From positions 1 through 54,785 of the IMG/VR virus record IMGVR_UViG_3300044638_001221: a stretch of 54,785 nucleotides of DNA. The stretch is one strand, 5' to 3'. Shown here in pieces: positions 30,858 to 37,686 of the stretch. The notes below the pieces were generated by a model. That model saw nothing but the letters and a program-made list of their open reading frames with translations, had not been told where the DNA came from and did no database searches. The position numbers and the translations under genes were made by a program. This stretch comes from a virus. The number at the start of each line of letters is the position of its first letter. Position 1 is the stretch's first letter.

Positions 30858-30886
30858 ACATGTTGTGAGGGTTGCTCCAATAAGCT

Positions 30887-30916
30887 CCATAGAGAACCAT
30901 AGAGAACCATAGAGAA
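30887..30916 (-). repeat. Three 10-bp tandem repeats upstream of a promoter
   Basis: CCATAGAGAA (leftward TTCTCTATGG) is repeated three times exactly, with a partial fourth (CCA). The period equals about one DNA turn, and the array sits in the 130-bp gene-free stretch just upstream of the TTGACA box. A binding site for a regulator on one face of the DNA is possible. Confidence 0.9.
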
Positions 30917-30926
30917 CCACGCAGGG

Positions 30927-31178
30927 TCATAGGATTGGCCTGTCAGCGGTGACCTGCTCGAAATGGTTCTTGGTGCTGTCGATGAACATAGCCACCTGAT
31001 TGACCGTGCAGTTCTCCACCACGTTCCATACGGTGATGTTGTCCACCATCCACTCCTCGACCTCCATCATCTCCATAATCTCATCGTAGGTAAGGTCGTC
31101 GGGGTAGTACGTCAACCATTCGTCCAAGGCAAAGCGCTCGGCTTTGCTAAGTTTGTTTTCTGTTATTGAGCTGTCCAT
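30927..31178 (-). CDS. Acidic small protein (83 residues)
   Basis: An 83-residue acidic protein from the ATG with AAGGAG 5 nt upstream. It is helical, with many Asp/Glu/Met (YDEIMEMMEVEEWMVDNITVW). It overlaps the upstream gene by 16 nt. Small acidic early phage proteins often act by binding host proteins, but nothing specific is visible. Confidence 0.6.
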   Translation of the reverse strand: MDSSITENKLSKAERFALDEWLTYYPDDLTYDEIMEMMEVEEWMVDNITVWNVVENCTVNQVAMFIDSTKNHFEQVTADRPIL

Positions 31179-31369
31179 GATGTCTCCTTTTGATGTTGGT
31201 AAAAAGTAATCCTGTGCTTGCAGTAGTGCGGCGCAATCCAATCAAGGTTTGTCTCTTCGGCGTACGCTTCTGCTGCATCCATATCCATAAACCGTGCGTC
31301 ACTTACGCTATGCACGATAGCTTCGTCATCAATGAACTCGATGACCCCAAATAATATAAGTACCTTCAT
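31163..31369 (-). CDS. Hypothetical protein (68 residues)
   Basis: A 68-residue protein with a strong ribosome site (AAAGGAG). It has beta-like MKVLILFGVIEFIDDEAIVHSV, then a segment MDMDAAEAYAEETNLDWI and a basic His-rich end. Joined to the upstream gene by an ATGA overlap. No family is recognised. Confidence 0.6.
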   Translation of the reverse strand: MKVLILFGVIEFIDDEAIVHSVSDARFMDMDAAEAYAEETNLDWIAPHYCKHRITFYQHQKETSWTAQ

Positions 31370-31647
31370 TTGCTTTCTCCTTTAAGTTTGTCTGGTATCT
31401 CTAACCCGTCAGCATGCAGCATCGCAATGCCCACAGCCCACGGTATGTCGTGCGTCTGCTCCCAATCCTTGGTGTCGCCGTCATCGTTGTGCAAACTTAT
31501 GGTGAAGTAGCAATCCTTGAACCCCGTGTCAAACGTCAGGCGTAAGTCCACAGAGGTGTTGCCCTTGTCGGGTAGTGCGTATAACTCTTTTTCGTAGTCG
31601 TTGTAAGCGCCGTACGAGTGGACAGGTGTCCATGTGTTTGTTTTCAT
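31366..31647 (-). CDS. Hypothetical protein (93 residues)
   Basis: A 93-residue protein with AAAGG upstream. It is beta-rich (SVDLRLTFDTGFKDCYFTISLHNDD) and ends in a Lys-rich tail. It is the gene after the M20/M42-like peptidase in the same unit, 9 nt downstream of that gene's stop. No function can be assigned. Confidence 0.6.
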   Translation of the reverse strand: MKTNTWTPVHSYGAYNDYEKELYALPDKGNTSVDLRLTFDTGFKDCYFTISLHNDDGDTKDWEQTHDIPWAVGIAMLHADGLEIPDKLKGESK

Positions 31648-31656
31648 AGTTGCCTT

Positions 31657-32751
31657 TCAGTGGGTTGGTTGATATAAACGGTCGAACAAGTCAGTCAATA
31701 CAGCATGTGTATCGAAGCACTCCAGCATGTCTTCTGCATCTTTCAATACCTTCTTGGTGAGTTTCTTTTTGTTCAAGAACTTGAACGCGAACTCGGGGTC
31801 TTGGGGGTAGCACGCATCACCAATCAGATAGAACAAGTCATCGGTCAGGCCGAACCCAGCGTCAGTCATGGCGTCAAAGAGCATTTCTTTATCCATGTCT
31901 AGGTCTGCGTCTGACCATGCGATGGCTGATTGCTGCCAGTTTCCTGTCCACGCTTTCGGGGCGTAGCACTTGTCGTCCACCTCGCCAGCTTTCCTACTAG
32001 TAGGAAGTTTGTCCCACGGCACATTCAGTACCGTCTTAGCCAGCGCTTCGTAGTGGAAGATGTTCAACGACTCTTTGTCGGTATGCTCTCGCTCATAGCC
32101 CACGCTGATGTTGGTGCATTCGGGTATGTAGTTGATGAACTCTGCCGTGTCGGTATACACACCTGTGTCGTCAGGCGAATACATGAAGTCAGGGTGGCTG
32201 TTCAACGCATCGCTCAACGCTTGTGCAAACGCATCACTACAACACCTGCCCCACCCTTGGTGCGAGATGACGCTGTCAATGCCCCTGCGGTCAAACGCAA
32301 TCGCCCTGTCGAACTCACCCAGTAACGCGCTGTGGTTCTCAGATAGGTAGGCCGCACCTATGCCGCCGCACTCTTCACCTTGTGTGAATACATAGTAGCC
32401 AGCAACATTGGCATGCAGCATATGCATCAGCATCGCACAACCCGCGCCATCGTCCGCACCCAGCGGTGCGCCATCTGCGTACCACATGTTCTTGGTCTTA
32501 CGCATCTTGTTCGGGCCATCCTCACGATGCACCGTGTCCACATGGGCAACGAATAGCGTACGGCTTGCTGCGTCATGCCTGTTGTCCACATGCAGGTTGC
32601 CCGCACCGTCTACCCATATGCGTTCGTTCACGCGTTCAGGCACAGCATTGGCAAGCCACTCGGTAAAGTACGCAACAGCCTTACCCTTATGCCCACGCTT
32701 GATAGACAAGGCACGGCACAGAGTTACATACAACATAGATTTCTTATTCAT
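31657..32751 (-). CDS. M20/M42-like zinc aminopeptidase or deacylase
   Basis: A 364-residue protein with the co-catalytic zinc peptidase layout: H70-x-D72 (FVAHVDTVH), GAD100-D-GAG, catalytic pair E126-E127 in TQGEECGG, D154 in AFDRRG and a late H222 (EREHTDKE). These are the marks of M20/M28/M42 aminopeptidases and related deacylases. The last 100 residues form an extra domain outside the peptidase core. It probably hydrolyses a small peptide or acyl-amino acid in the cytoplasm. An exact copy of the 16-bp palindrome family lies inside the coding sequence (31991-32006) and encodes part of LPTSRKAG. Such an enzyme is unusual for a phage. Confidence 0.82.
   Translation of the reverse strand: MNKKSMLYVTLCRALSIKRGHKGKAVAYFTEWLANAVPERVNERIWVDGAGNLHVDNRHDAASRTLFVAHVDTVHREDGPNKMRKTKNMWYADGAPLGADDGAGCAMLMHMLHANVAGYYVFTQGEECGGIGAAYLSENHSALLGEFDRAIAFDRRGIDSVISHQGWGRCCSDAFAQALSDALNSHPDFMYSPDDTGVYTDTAEFINYIPECTNISVGYEREHTDKESLNIFHYEALAKTVLNVPWDKLPTSRKAGEVDDKCYAPKAWTGNWQQSAIAWSDADLDMDKEMLFDAMTDAGFGLTDDLFYLIGDACYPQDPEFAFKFLNKKKLTKKVLKDAEDMLECFDTHAVLTDLFDRLYQPTH
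31991..32006. repeat. 16-bp palindrome, family copy 1 (inside a gene)
   Basis: TTCCTACTAGTAGGAA, a perfect palindrome inside the M20/M42-like gene, in frame. It is the only copy found within a coding sequence. Confidence 0.9.
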
Positions 32752-32782
32752 ACATTCTTTCCAGTTTCGGTTAAGTTAAAGT

Positions 32783-32798
32783 TTCCTACAAGTAGGAA
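32783..32798. repeat. 16-bp palindrome, family copy 2
   Basis: TTCCTACAAGTAGGAA, placed directly after the stop of the Cys-rich 460-residue gene and 32 bp before the peptidase gene start. Confidence 0.9.
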
Positions 32799-34181
32799 TT
32801 ATTCGGTAGTCTCAGGCGCTTCATCGGGGTGATACTTATCGCCATCTACCTCAACACATTCGGTATGGAAGTACCAATTGTCAGTCGCCGTACATTGCCA
32901 GCAGTCGTCTTTGAGTTTCGACTCACCATCGGTATCTTCAGGGGCACACACATCGTCATCGTCATGGTCATACCACACGCCATCGACACACACGGCATCG
33001 TCTATGTGTATGACCATATCTTCTTCATCGTGCAGGTACACCATGTTGTTGTCCGCAAGGTGGCTGCGGTGGTAGTAGTTGCCATCCCCATCTTCAACCG
33101 AATACTCGTTGTCGAAGTAGTAGGTGTTGCCGTTCCGCCCGTCACCGCTGACATAGTTGTCGTGAAGGCAGTTCTCGCACACATGGCGGTCTTCGTGATA
33201 GCCCACCCAGTACCCATCGCCATCGCTGACACTGTCGCCACAGTCCTCACACTGTTGCCCATCATCTACGGGTGACGCACTGCCGCCTGTCGAGTTGCAC
33301 TCAAACTCAGGGTCATCCTCTGTAATCCGCAAGTACCCCTCGCTGCGGTTCACGACCACGCCCTTTGTATCGCCGTCAATGTACGGGGCAAGGAAGTCGT
33401 CACCCGATGCTGCGAGGTACCGCAGCTTCTCGCCATTGTTGTACGCGCTCTGTTTGTCATAGCCCTGCTCAACCAGCCATGCTTCGAGCATCTCGTCTGA
33501 GGGTGAGTACCCAGCGGTCGCCTTGTACGAGCGCACCCAGTACTTGCCACGCTTGCCGTCTATGCACAACGCACGCCCTACTGTCTGCCCACCCTCGATA
33601 CGCACAGCCATGTGCCATCCATACTTGGGGTCATAGCATGAGTACGGGTGGCTGTCGTAGTCCGCATCTTCTTCTTTGTAGCTGTCCCACACCATGCACG
33701 ACTTCGGCCCCCGATGCAGGTGTCCAATCATGTCGTCTGTGGTGTAGACAAACTTACACCCTGTCGCCCCGTGCGCCGCAACCAAGTCACGAATGGCGTG
33801 GTCAGGCAGGTTGGAGAAGTGCATGCGCAGGTACTTGCCCAAAGATGTAATAGTCTGCAAGTTAGACTCACCCTTGCGCTCGTTCTGTGTGTACGCCAGC
33901 CTAGTGGGGTCTGTGTCTGCGCTATGCGGCCATTGCAGCAGCAACTCTTGCCAGTCGTTGGGTCGTGACATACGCATGGCTTTGCGTACTGCGGGGTGCA
34001 GGTTCGCGCTGTACTGCTCACGCCTGTGCCACTCACGCCCAAGCTGCACCTCTTGCTGCTCCCACCCATTGTTGGCGCTCGGCGGTATCGTCTGCCACCA
34101 GCCAGCCAAGATGCGGGCACTTGTGTCAAAGATGTTTTCCATGTCATCGGCGTTGTAGCCTGCTTCGGTATATGTTGCCAT
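32799..34181 (-). CDS. Large acidic protein with multiple Cys/His zinc-binding motifs
   Basis: A 460-residue protein from the ATG with GAGGT 5 nt upstream. The N-terminal half is mixed helical (residues 1-130), followed by a globular region with Tyr/Trp-rich loops. From about residue 325 it holds repeated Cys-pair units: CEDCGDSV, HVCENC, later CWQCTATDNWYFHTECVEV, set in very acidic linkers (DHDDDDVCAPEDTDG). This looks like several small treble-clef or zinc-ribbon units in tandem. Function is unknown; protein-protein binding or decoy roles are possible. Its stop abuts palindrome copy 2 and its leader holds copy 3. Confidence 0.7.
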   Translation of the reverse strand: MATYTEAGYNADDMENIFDTSARILAGWWQTIPPSANNGWEQQEVQLGREWHRREQYSANLHPAVRKAMRMSRPNDWQELLLQWPHSADTDPTRLAYTQNERKGESNLQTITSLGKYLRMHFSNLPDHAIRDLVAAHGATGCKFVYTTDDMIGHLHRGPKSCMVWDSYKEEDADYDSHPYSCYDPKYGWHMAVRIEGGQTVGRALCIDGKRGKYWVRSYKATAGYSPSDEMLEAWLVEQGYDKQSAYNNGEKLRYLAASGDDFLAPYIDGDTKGVVVNRSEGYLRITEDDPEFECNSTGGSASPVDDGQQCEDCGDSVSDGDGYWVGYHEDRHVCENCLHDNYVSGDGRNGNTYYFDNEYSVEDGDGNYYHRSHLADNNMVYLHDEEDMVIHIDDAVCVDGVWYDHDDDDVCAPEDTDGESKLKDDCWQCTATDNWYFHTECVEVDGDKYHPDEAPETTE

Positions 34182-34207
34182 ACCATACCTCTTTCTAGTT
34201 ACAGATA

Positions 34208-34227
34208 CCCTGTGAGTCGGCACAGGG
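34208..34227 (-). other. Hairpin in the leader of the Cys-rich gene
   Basis: CCCTGTG and CACAGGG form a perfect 7-bp stem with a 6-nt loop in the 75-bp gap between the zinc-ribbon gene and the Cys-rich gene. No U tract follows, so it is not a typical terminator. The palindrome copy at 34238-34253 is 10 nt further upstream. Confidence 0.6.
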
Positions 34228-34237
34228 CAAACCGTTT

Positions 34238-34253
34238 TTCCTACAGGTAGGAA
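34238..34253. repeat. 16-bp palindrome, family copy 3
   Basis: TTCCTACAGGTAGGAA, perfect arms, 3 bp from the stop of the small zinc-ribbon gene and upstream of the Cys-rich gene. Confidence 0.9.
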
Positions 34254-34256
34254 TTT

Positions 34257-34466
34257 CTAAGTCCTCTTTGGATTCAATTGTTTAAGTACTTCCATGTCTG
34301 TTACGAGCAAGTAATTACTTTTGTTCATAGGCACTATTGTATGCTTATGTTTGGCTGCTGTCAACTCACCGCATGACATGCATGTGCGATACCCTAGTGC
34401 GTATCGTGCAGGTGGTATGCGTTCCACATAGCATGTCAGGCAGGTGTAGTTGTGGTAGTGCGCCAT
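34257..34466 (-). CDS. Small zinc-ribbon protein (69 residues)
   Basis: A 69-residue protein. Two CxxC pairs (CLTC and CMSC, 18 residues apart) suggest a zinc ribbon. The second of two adjacent ATGs is chosen because GGAG lies 5 nt before it. It overlaps the stop of the small membrane gene by one base. A nucleic acid or protein binding role is possible. Confidence 0.65.
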   Translation of the reverse strand: MAHYHNYTCLTCYVERIPPARYALGYRTCMSCGELTAAKHKHTIVPMNKSNYLLVTDMEVLKQLNPKRT

Positions 34467-34627
34467 CATCTCTCCACGAGTTCTTCAACGATGGACAAGA
34501 GCAGCCATCCACCCATCCAGCCCGCACCCATGCAGAACAGCTTGGCAAACAGTCCTTCGGTCGTCAGCCCAAGGAACAGACAGGCGCACATAAGCACCGC
34601 CATAATGAGTACTTGTAATCTAGTCAT
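34466..34627 (-). CDS. Very small two-helix membrane protein (53 residues)
   Basis: A 53-residue gene: ATG at 34627 overlaps the stop of the upstream gene (ATGA), and TGA overlaps the next start. Two hydrophobic segments (LQVLIMAVLMCACLFLGL and LFCMGAGWMGGWLLLSIV) suggest two membrane passes with a short acidic tail. Early expression suggests an effect on the host envelope. A holin-like role is less likely given its distance from the lysis genes. Confidence 0.65.
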   Translation of the reverse strand: MTRLQVLIMAVLMCACLFLGLTTEGLFAKLFCMGAGWMGGWLLLSIVEELVER

Positions 34628-34878
34628 TTCAGTAACCCCTTCTCAAACATACGCTCCAGCATTGCGCTGTGAATAACTGAATAGCCCAAGTCCTTGCCCT
34701 TGGTTTCCATCCACTCCATCTCTTGCTCGGGGCTCAGTCCGAACGCCCCTGCGTTGCAACAGCACCAATGGATAGCAACATTGAAGTCAGCAGCCGAGTC
34801 GAACCATGTGCCATCGGGTGCAACGCACCCATAAAAAATGTCTTGGATGGTGCGCTTAAATTCTTTCCATGTAGTCAT
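34624..34878 (-). CDS. Hypothetical protein (84 residues)
   Basis: An 84-residue protein with an AAAGGGA site upstream and ATGA overlaps on both sides. It has a run of three cysteines (WCCCNAG) and a C-terminal helix. The stretch FGLSPEQEMEWME is helical and acidic. No family is recognised. Confidence 0.6.
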   Translation of the reverse strand: MTTWKEFKRTIQDIFYGCVAPDGTWFDSAADFNVAIHWCCCNAGAFGLSPEQEMEWMETKGKDLGYSVIHSAMLERMFEKGLLK

Positions 34879-35102
34879 TTGCTTTTCCCTTTCTTTTCAA
34901 ATGTGCCAAGCCATTGTGTGCCTTCGACTTGGGGTTGATACCTCTTGATGTCGTAGTCTTCGGTGTGGGGTAGCGGCACAAGGTAGAGGTTGTAAGTCTC
35001 GCCTTCTTTGTCCATCAGTTGCAGTAGCTGACGCAGGTCGCGGGTTGCGTTGGTCGTCATCCATGTGTACACGCTTGATGCGTAGAAGTGGAAGTCGGTC
35101 AT
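34875..35102 (-). CDS. Hypothetical protein (75 residues)
   Basis: A 75-residue protein, Tyr-rich, with a helical centre (ATRDLRQLLQLMDKEGE) and a basic Lys/Gly tail. It is joined to both neighbours by ATGA overlaps. The layout resembles small phage proteins of unknown role. No function can be assigned. Confidence 0.6.
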   Translation of the reverse strand: MTDFHFYASSVYTWMTTNATRDLRQLLQLMDKEGETYNLYLVPLPHTEDYDIKRYQPQVEGTQWLGTFEKKGKSK

Positions 35103-35284
35103 TTCACTACCCCTTTTTCGCTGATAAATAAATATTCTTCTGGTTCTTGCTCGCGTAGTTCTACTAGCTCTTCGAGGTAGCGGGTTATTTCGATACGCAA
35201 ATACTCAGGCAGGGTTTCCCACATGGATTCGGTTTTGCCATCACTCCACTTGAAGTTAAGCGTACAGTTTGTTACGGTTTTCAT
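35099..35284 (-). CDS. Hypothetical protein, first gene after the structured leader (61 residues)
   Basis: A 61-residue acidic protein with AAAGG 5 nt before its ATG. It has a short beta start and an amphipathic helix (EYLRIEITRYLEELVELREQE). It is the first gene of the unit led by the promoter at 35934-35962 and the long gene-free leader. No family is recognised. Confidence 0.6.
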   Translation of the reverse strand: MKTVTNCTLNFKWSDGKTESMWETLPEYLRIEITRYLEELVELREQEPEEYLFISEKGVVK

Positions 35285-35306
35285 ATATACCTTTCAGTTT
35301 CGAAAT

Positions 35307-35322
35307 TTCCTACAGGTAGGAA
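35307..35322. repeat. 16-bp palindrome, family copy 4
   Basis: TTCCTACAGGTAGGAA, identical to copies 3 and 8, 22 bp upstream of the first gene of the unit. Confidence 0.9.
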
Positions 35323-35868
35323 GTAGTGCGGTATGCACCCACAAGCCCACAGAATGAGCTTGCAGTTGTCTACAACTTGTTAAACGACATAGTGTCCAGC
35401 CACTATGCGCATCGTCTTCGTTTGGTTTGATTCGCATCCACGATAGGTCTTGTCGTTCGCACATCTCCCCTTGTTACAGGGCTTGCGTTCCGCTTGGTTG
35501 GGGGTCATTGCATAGGCGCGGCGAATCATCAGGGCGGGTGTGCCCCAGTAATAGATAGTTGATTGCCGTTAGCTATGCACCACAGGCGATGCCTGCTGTT
35601 GTCTCATCCAATAGGGGTGCGCGATGCACCCCGACCATTTAAGTGGTAAGTACTTTTTATGACCTCTGTTACCAAGGTCATACGCCGACTGCCTACGGCA
35701 CGCCTTGTCGCACAGGAAGTATTCTCACAGACAGTTTCTCTTTGCTTGGCATAAAGCCATTCGTTGACAGTCTGATTCCTACTATGTGCTTCTCGTATAC
35801 ATTACTTCCGAGCGGCGGGTATTCCAAGCCATTGTTGGTGGCTTGTGGTAAACATGTTATTAAAGAAC

Positions 35869-35903
35869 TTCCTACTGGTAGGAGATTTTCCTACACTTGG
35901 GAA
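35869..35903. repeat. 16-bp palindrome, copy 5 plus a degenerate neighbour
   Basis: TTCCTACTGGTAGGAG (35869-35884, one arm mismatch) is followed after 3 bp by the degenerate TTCCTACACTTGGGAA (35888-35903). The pair lies about 30 bp downstream of the -10 box of the leader promoter. Confidence 0.75.
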
Positions 35904-35933
35904 ACCACGATGGATTTCCACTTATTAAGACAT

Positions 35934-35962
35934 AGTATAACACAACTAGAGCGTATTGTCAA
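35934..35962 (-). promoter_or_regulatory. Strong leftward sigma70-type promoter of the structured leader
   Basis: TTGACA (35957-35962), 17 nt, TATACT (35934-35939) read leftward: the best match to consensus in the window. The expected transcript starts near 35927 and runs through the gene-free hairpin region before the first gene. Confidence 0.87.
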
Positions 35963-36004
35963 GTCAGAACAAGTGGAAACAAGCGGCGAATATATCAAAC
36001 AATA

Positions 36005-36505
36005 CTACCGCATACGGGTTATCTCAAGGGCGTTCTCGTTGCCTATGCGCTTGCTCTTGAAGCGTTTACCATCTACCTTCTTGTTGTAGTAGGAAATCAT
36101 GGACTGTATGTTGTGCGCCAGCGCATCAGGTACGATGAACGACTCTCTGTATTTAAGTTCTTTCAAGCGGGTCTTTGCGTCCACACTTGCGCGTATCAAA
36201 TCCTTGCCCTTGTGCTGGTCGCGCATGGCGTGTGCCAGTAGCTGAGTTTTGTTCTCTGCCACATCGTTGATAAATGTTGCGCTTGTATTTATGCGGCGGT
36301 CGATGGCTTTGTTCACCATGACTGCATCTATCGTGGCGGTTGGCAGTTCCATGTCATCCAGCCCATCGAACAAATCCGCATACTTGGTGGTGGCAAGTGC
36401 AGACAGCTTGCGGTTGGGTTCGGGCAGAACGCCGCTCATCTTGTGCGGGTTGCGTTCCGATGTGGGTGCGTTAAACATGGTGTTGAAGTCGTTGAGTAGT
36501 GACAT
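36005..36505 (-). CDS. Hypothetical early protein (166 residues)
   Basis: A 166-residue protein with AAGGA 5 nt before its ATG and a promoter about 30 bp upstream. It is helical and basic. It contains a middle segment with NKAIDRRINTSATFINDVAE and a strongly basic C terminus (YYNKKVDGKRFKSKR) that could bind nucleic acid. No family is recognised. It stands apart from the next gene by the structured leader. Confidence 0.65.
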   Translation of the reverse strand: MSLLNDFNTMFNAPTSERNPHKMSGVLPEPNRKLSALATTKYADLFDGLDDMELPTATIDAVMVNKAIDRRINTSATFINDVAENKTQLLAHAMRDQHKGKDLIRASVDAKTRLKELKYRESFIVPDALAHNIQSMISYYNKKVDGKRFKSKRIGNENALEITRMR

Positions 36506-36535
36506 GGTGTTCCTTGTGTTCTGTGTTCCAATCAG

Positions 36536-36564
36536 ATTATGCGTGTACTCAGAGGGGAAGTCAA
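36536..36564 (-). promoter_or_regulatory. Leftward sigma70-type promoter
   Basis: TTGACT (36559-36564), 17 nt, CATAAT (36536-36541), read leftward. Transcription should start about 25 nt before the ATG of the 166-residue gene. Confidence 0.78.
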
Positions 36565-36739
36565 TAGGAACGATGTGGTAAAAGATAATGGAAGTGTGTA
36601 GATGGTAATGGAAGATAGCAAATTAGGTGTTTTTGTTCCATGTGTACGCAAAAGTCTGGTTTTTGAAAATAAAACCTAGCCGTATTTCCGAACATGCTGC
36701 GCCTAACCGAACGAACAGAAAACCCACAAAAAATAGAAG

Positions 36740-36755
36740 TTCCTACCAGTAGGAA
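36740..36755. repeat. 16-bp palindrome, family copy 6
   Basis: TTCCTACCAGTAGGAA, perfect arms, in the gene-free stretch upstream of the promoter at 36536-36564. Confidence 0.9.
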
Positions 36756-36803
36756 AAATTCCCAGCCCCAAACCCACAAAACCAAAGAAACGAGAACACA
36801 CTA

Positions 36804-37012
36804 CTAACTAATAATAATATATATCTATATCTCTCTCTCTCTCATGTGCTATTCTTGATTGGTTGCTACTAAACGATATCAAACAGCATGTTCTGATAGC
36901 GACCAAGAACTTTTGTGTACAGGCGTGGTTGCTTAGAACATAGAACGCATGGTTGCATGGGTGCTTTGGCGTGGTTGCTACGGCGTAGACCCCACCAGTT
37001 CTCTACCAGTTC
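36804..37012. other. Gene-free region with AT-rich tract, CT run and GGTTGC repeats (candidate origin)
   Basis: The 605-bp gap 36506-37110 has no believable gene. It holds an AT-only-like tract (36804-36830), a CT dinucleotide run (36831-36843) and four GGTTGC repeats at 36861, 36927, 36951 and 36973, the last three spaced 24 and 22 bp. ACCAGTTC is also repeated at 36994 and 37005. Repeats beside an AT-rich tract resemble iteron origins, but no replication initiator of that type is seen, so this is only a candidate. Confidence 0.35.
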
Positions 37013-37016
37013 CCAG

Positions 37017-37055
37017 AAAAAAAAATAAAAAACCCGCATGGCGCAAACCAAGCGG
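37017..37055 (-). terminator. Second tandem terminator
   Basis: Read leftward, CCCGC and GCGGG (37032-37036 with 37051-37055) form a short stem with a 14-nt loop, followed by a run of T interrupted once by A. It lies just downstream of the stronger terminator at 37060-37081. Confidence 0.65.
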
Positions 37056-37059
37056 GCAA

Positions 37060-37081
37060 GAAAAAACCCCTCTTGCGAGGG
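37060..37081 (-). terminator. Intrinsic terminator after the 156-residue gene
   Basis: CCCCTC-TTGC-GAGGGG (37066-37081) forms a 6-bp GC-rich stem with a tetraloop; read leftward it is followed by six T (37060-37065). It ends the single-gene unit of the 156-residue protein. Confidence 0.92.
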
Positions 37082-37091
37082 GTTCTGAAAA

Positions 37092-37107
37092 ATCCTACAG
37101 GTAGGAA
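37092..37107. repeat. 16-bp palindrome, family copy 7
   Basis: ATCCTACAGGTAGGAA, one mismatch in the first base, 3 bp after the stop of the 156-residue gene and just before its terminator. Confidence 0.82.
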
Positions 37108-37110
37108 AAT

Positions 37111-37581
37111 TTATTCTTTGATTTCGTACCCTTCCGATTCAAGGTAGGCTTGGATAATTTCGGACAATGTGCCCTCATCATTTTGAAATGCGGTTTCAAA
37201 GTCTGACACTAAACCCGCAAAATCTTTGTGAGAAAAGAGCTTCGCAAGTAACGCGTGTACTTCGCTTGGCGCTTTGTCTTTCCCGCCTTTGGCTTTGCCC
37301 TTGGATGCACTAAAAGAAAATGGCGTGCCCTCGTTAACTGCAGCGACAATGGCGGTCATATAGTTAGCCACAGTCTTTGCCGATACACCTTTGAATGTAG
37401 CTTTCATTGCGTCTTGTAATGTTGCACGGTTAACGCAAGTCTTGACAGACTTACCAAATTTCAAGCCCGCCTTTTTGCAGTCAGTGATTTTGGTGTTTAT
37501 CACTTCCAAAGCATTGTGCCCACTATGCACTGCAGCGACAATGGATTTAATTGTGCCGATTGAATCGAATGATGTAGTCAT
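37111..37581 (-). CDS. Hypothetical early protein in its own transcription unit
   Basis: A 156-residue protein with its own consensus promoter and tandem terminators, so it is the first leftward unit. It is helical and Lys/Ala/Val-rich. A middle segment (FKGVSAKTVANYMTAIVAAVNEG) is followed by a Lys/Gly-rich linker (KGKAKGGKDK) and an acidic C-terminal helix (EIIQAYLESEGYEIKE). No family is recognised. Strong separate expression suggests an early protein acting on the host, such as an inhibitor or regulator; this is inference. No typical Shine-Dalgarno is obvious. Confidence 0.68.
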   Translation of the reverse strand: MTTSFDSIGTIKSIVAAVHSGHNALEVINTKITDCKKAGLKFGKSVKTCVNRATLQDAMKATFKGVSAKTVANYMTAIVAAVNEGTPFSFSASKGKAKGGKDKAPSEVHALLAKLFSHKDFAGLVSDFETAFQNDEGTLSEIIQAYLESEGYEIKE

Positions 37582-37643
37582 AAAATACCCCTAAAGTTAC
37601 TAGGTATCGGTAGAGATAAAACACTCTTTGAACCGATAAATGC

Positions 37644-37672
37644 ATTATGCGCCCTTTTAATCACTTTGTCAA
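37644..37672 (-). promoter_or_regulatory. Leftward sigma70-type promoter of the first early gene
   Basis: TTGACA (37667-37672), 17 nt, CATAAT (37644-37649), read leftward. A palindrome of the 16-bp family lies 14 bp upstream of the -35 box, and an ATCGGT/ACCGAT inverted repeat lies between the start site and the gene. Confidence 0.83.
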
Positions 37673-37686
37673 GCGTTATATATTCT

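Larger units (their letters stand above)
35285..35927 (-). ncRNA. Candidate structured leader RNA, about 640 nt, no gene
   Basis: Between the promoter at 35934-35962 and the first ATG at 35284 there is no believable gene on either strand. Instead many short perfect inverted repeats are visible: CATAGTG/CACTATG (35388-35407), GGGC/GCCC (35532-35545), CAGGC/GCCTG (35583-35595), GGGGTGC/GCACCCC (35614-35632) and TGACCT/AGGTCA (35660-35680). Two or three palindromes of the 16-bp family lie at 35307 and 35869-35903. Transcribed leftward this would be a chain of hairpins. It may be an antitermination leader, a regulatory RNA or part of a replication origin. No known RNA family is recognised. Confidence 0.45.

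Noticed and set aside
35643-36089. A 148-codon plus-strand frame in the structured leader
   Set aside because: It runs against the early transcripts, lacks a ribosome site, overlaps the promoter and the end of a real gene, and its translation looks random.
36561-37051. Two minus-strand frames of 74 and 60 codons in the gap before the 156-residue gene
   Set aside because: Aromatic-rich, random-looking translations that overlap a promoter, a palindrome or the tandem terminators; no ribosome sites.
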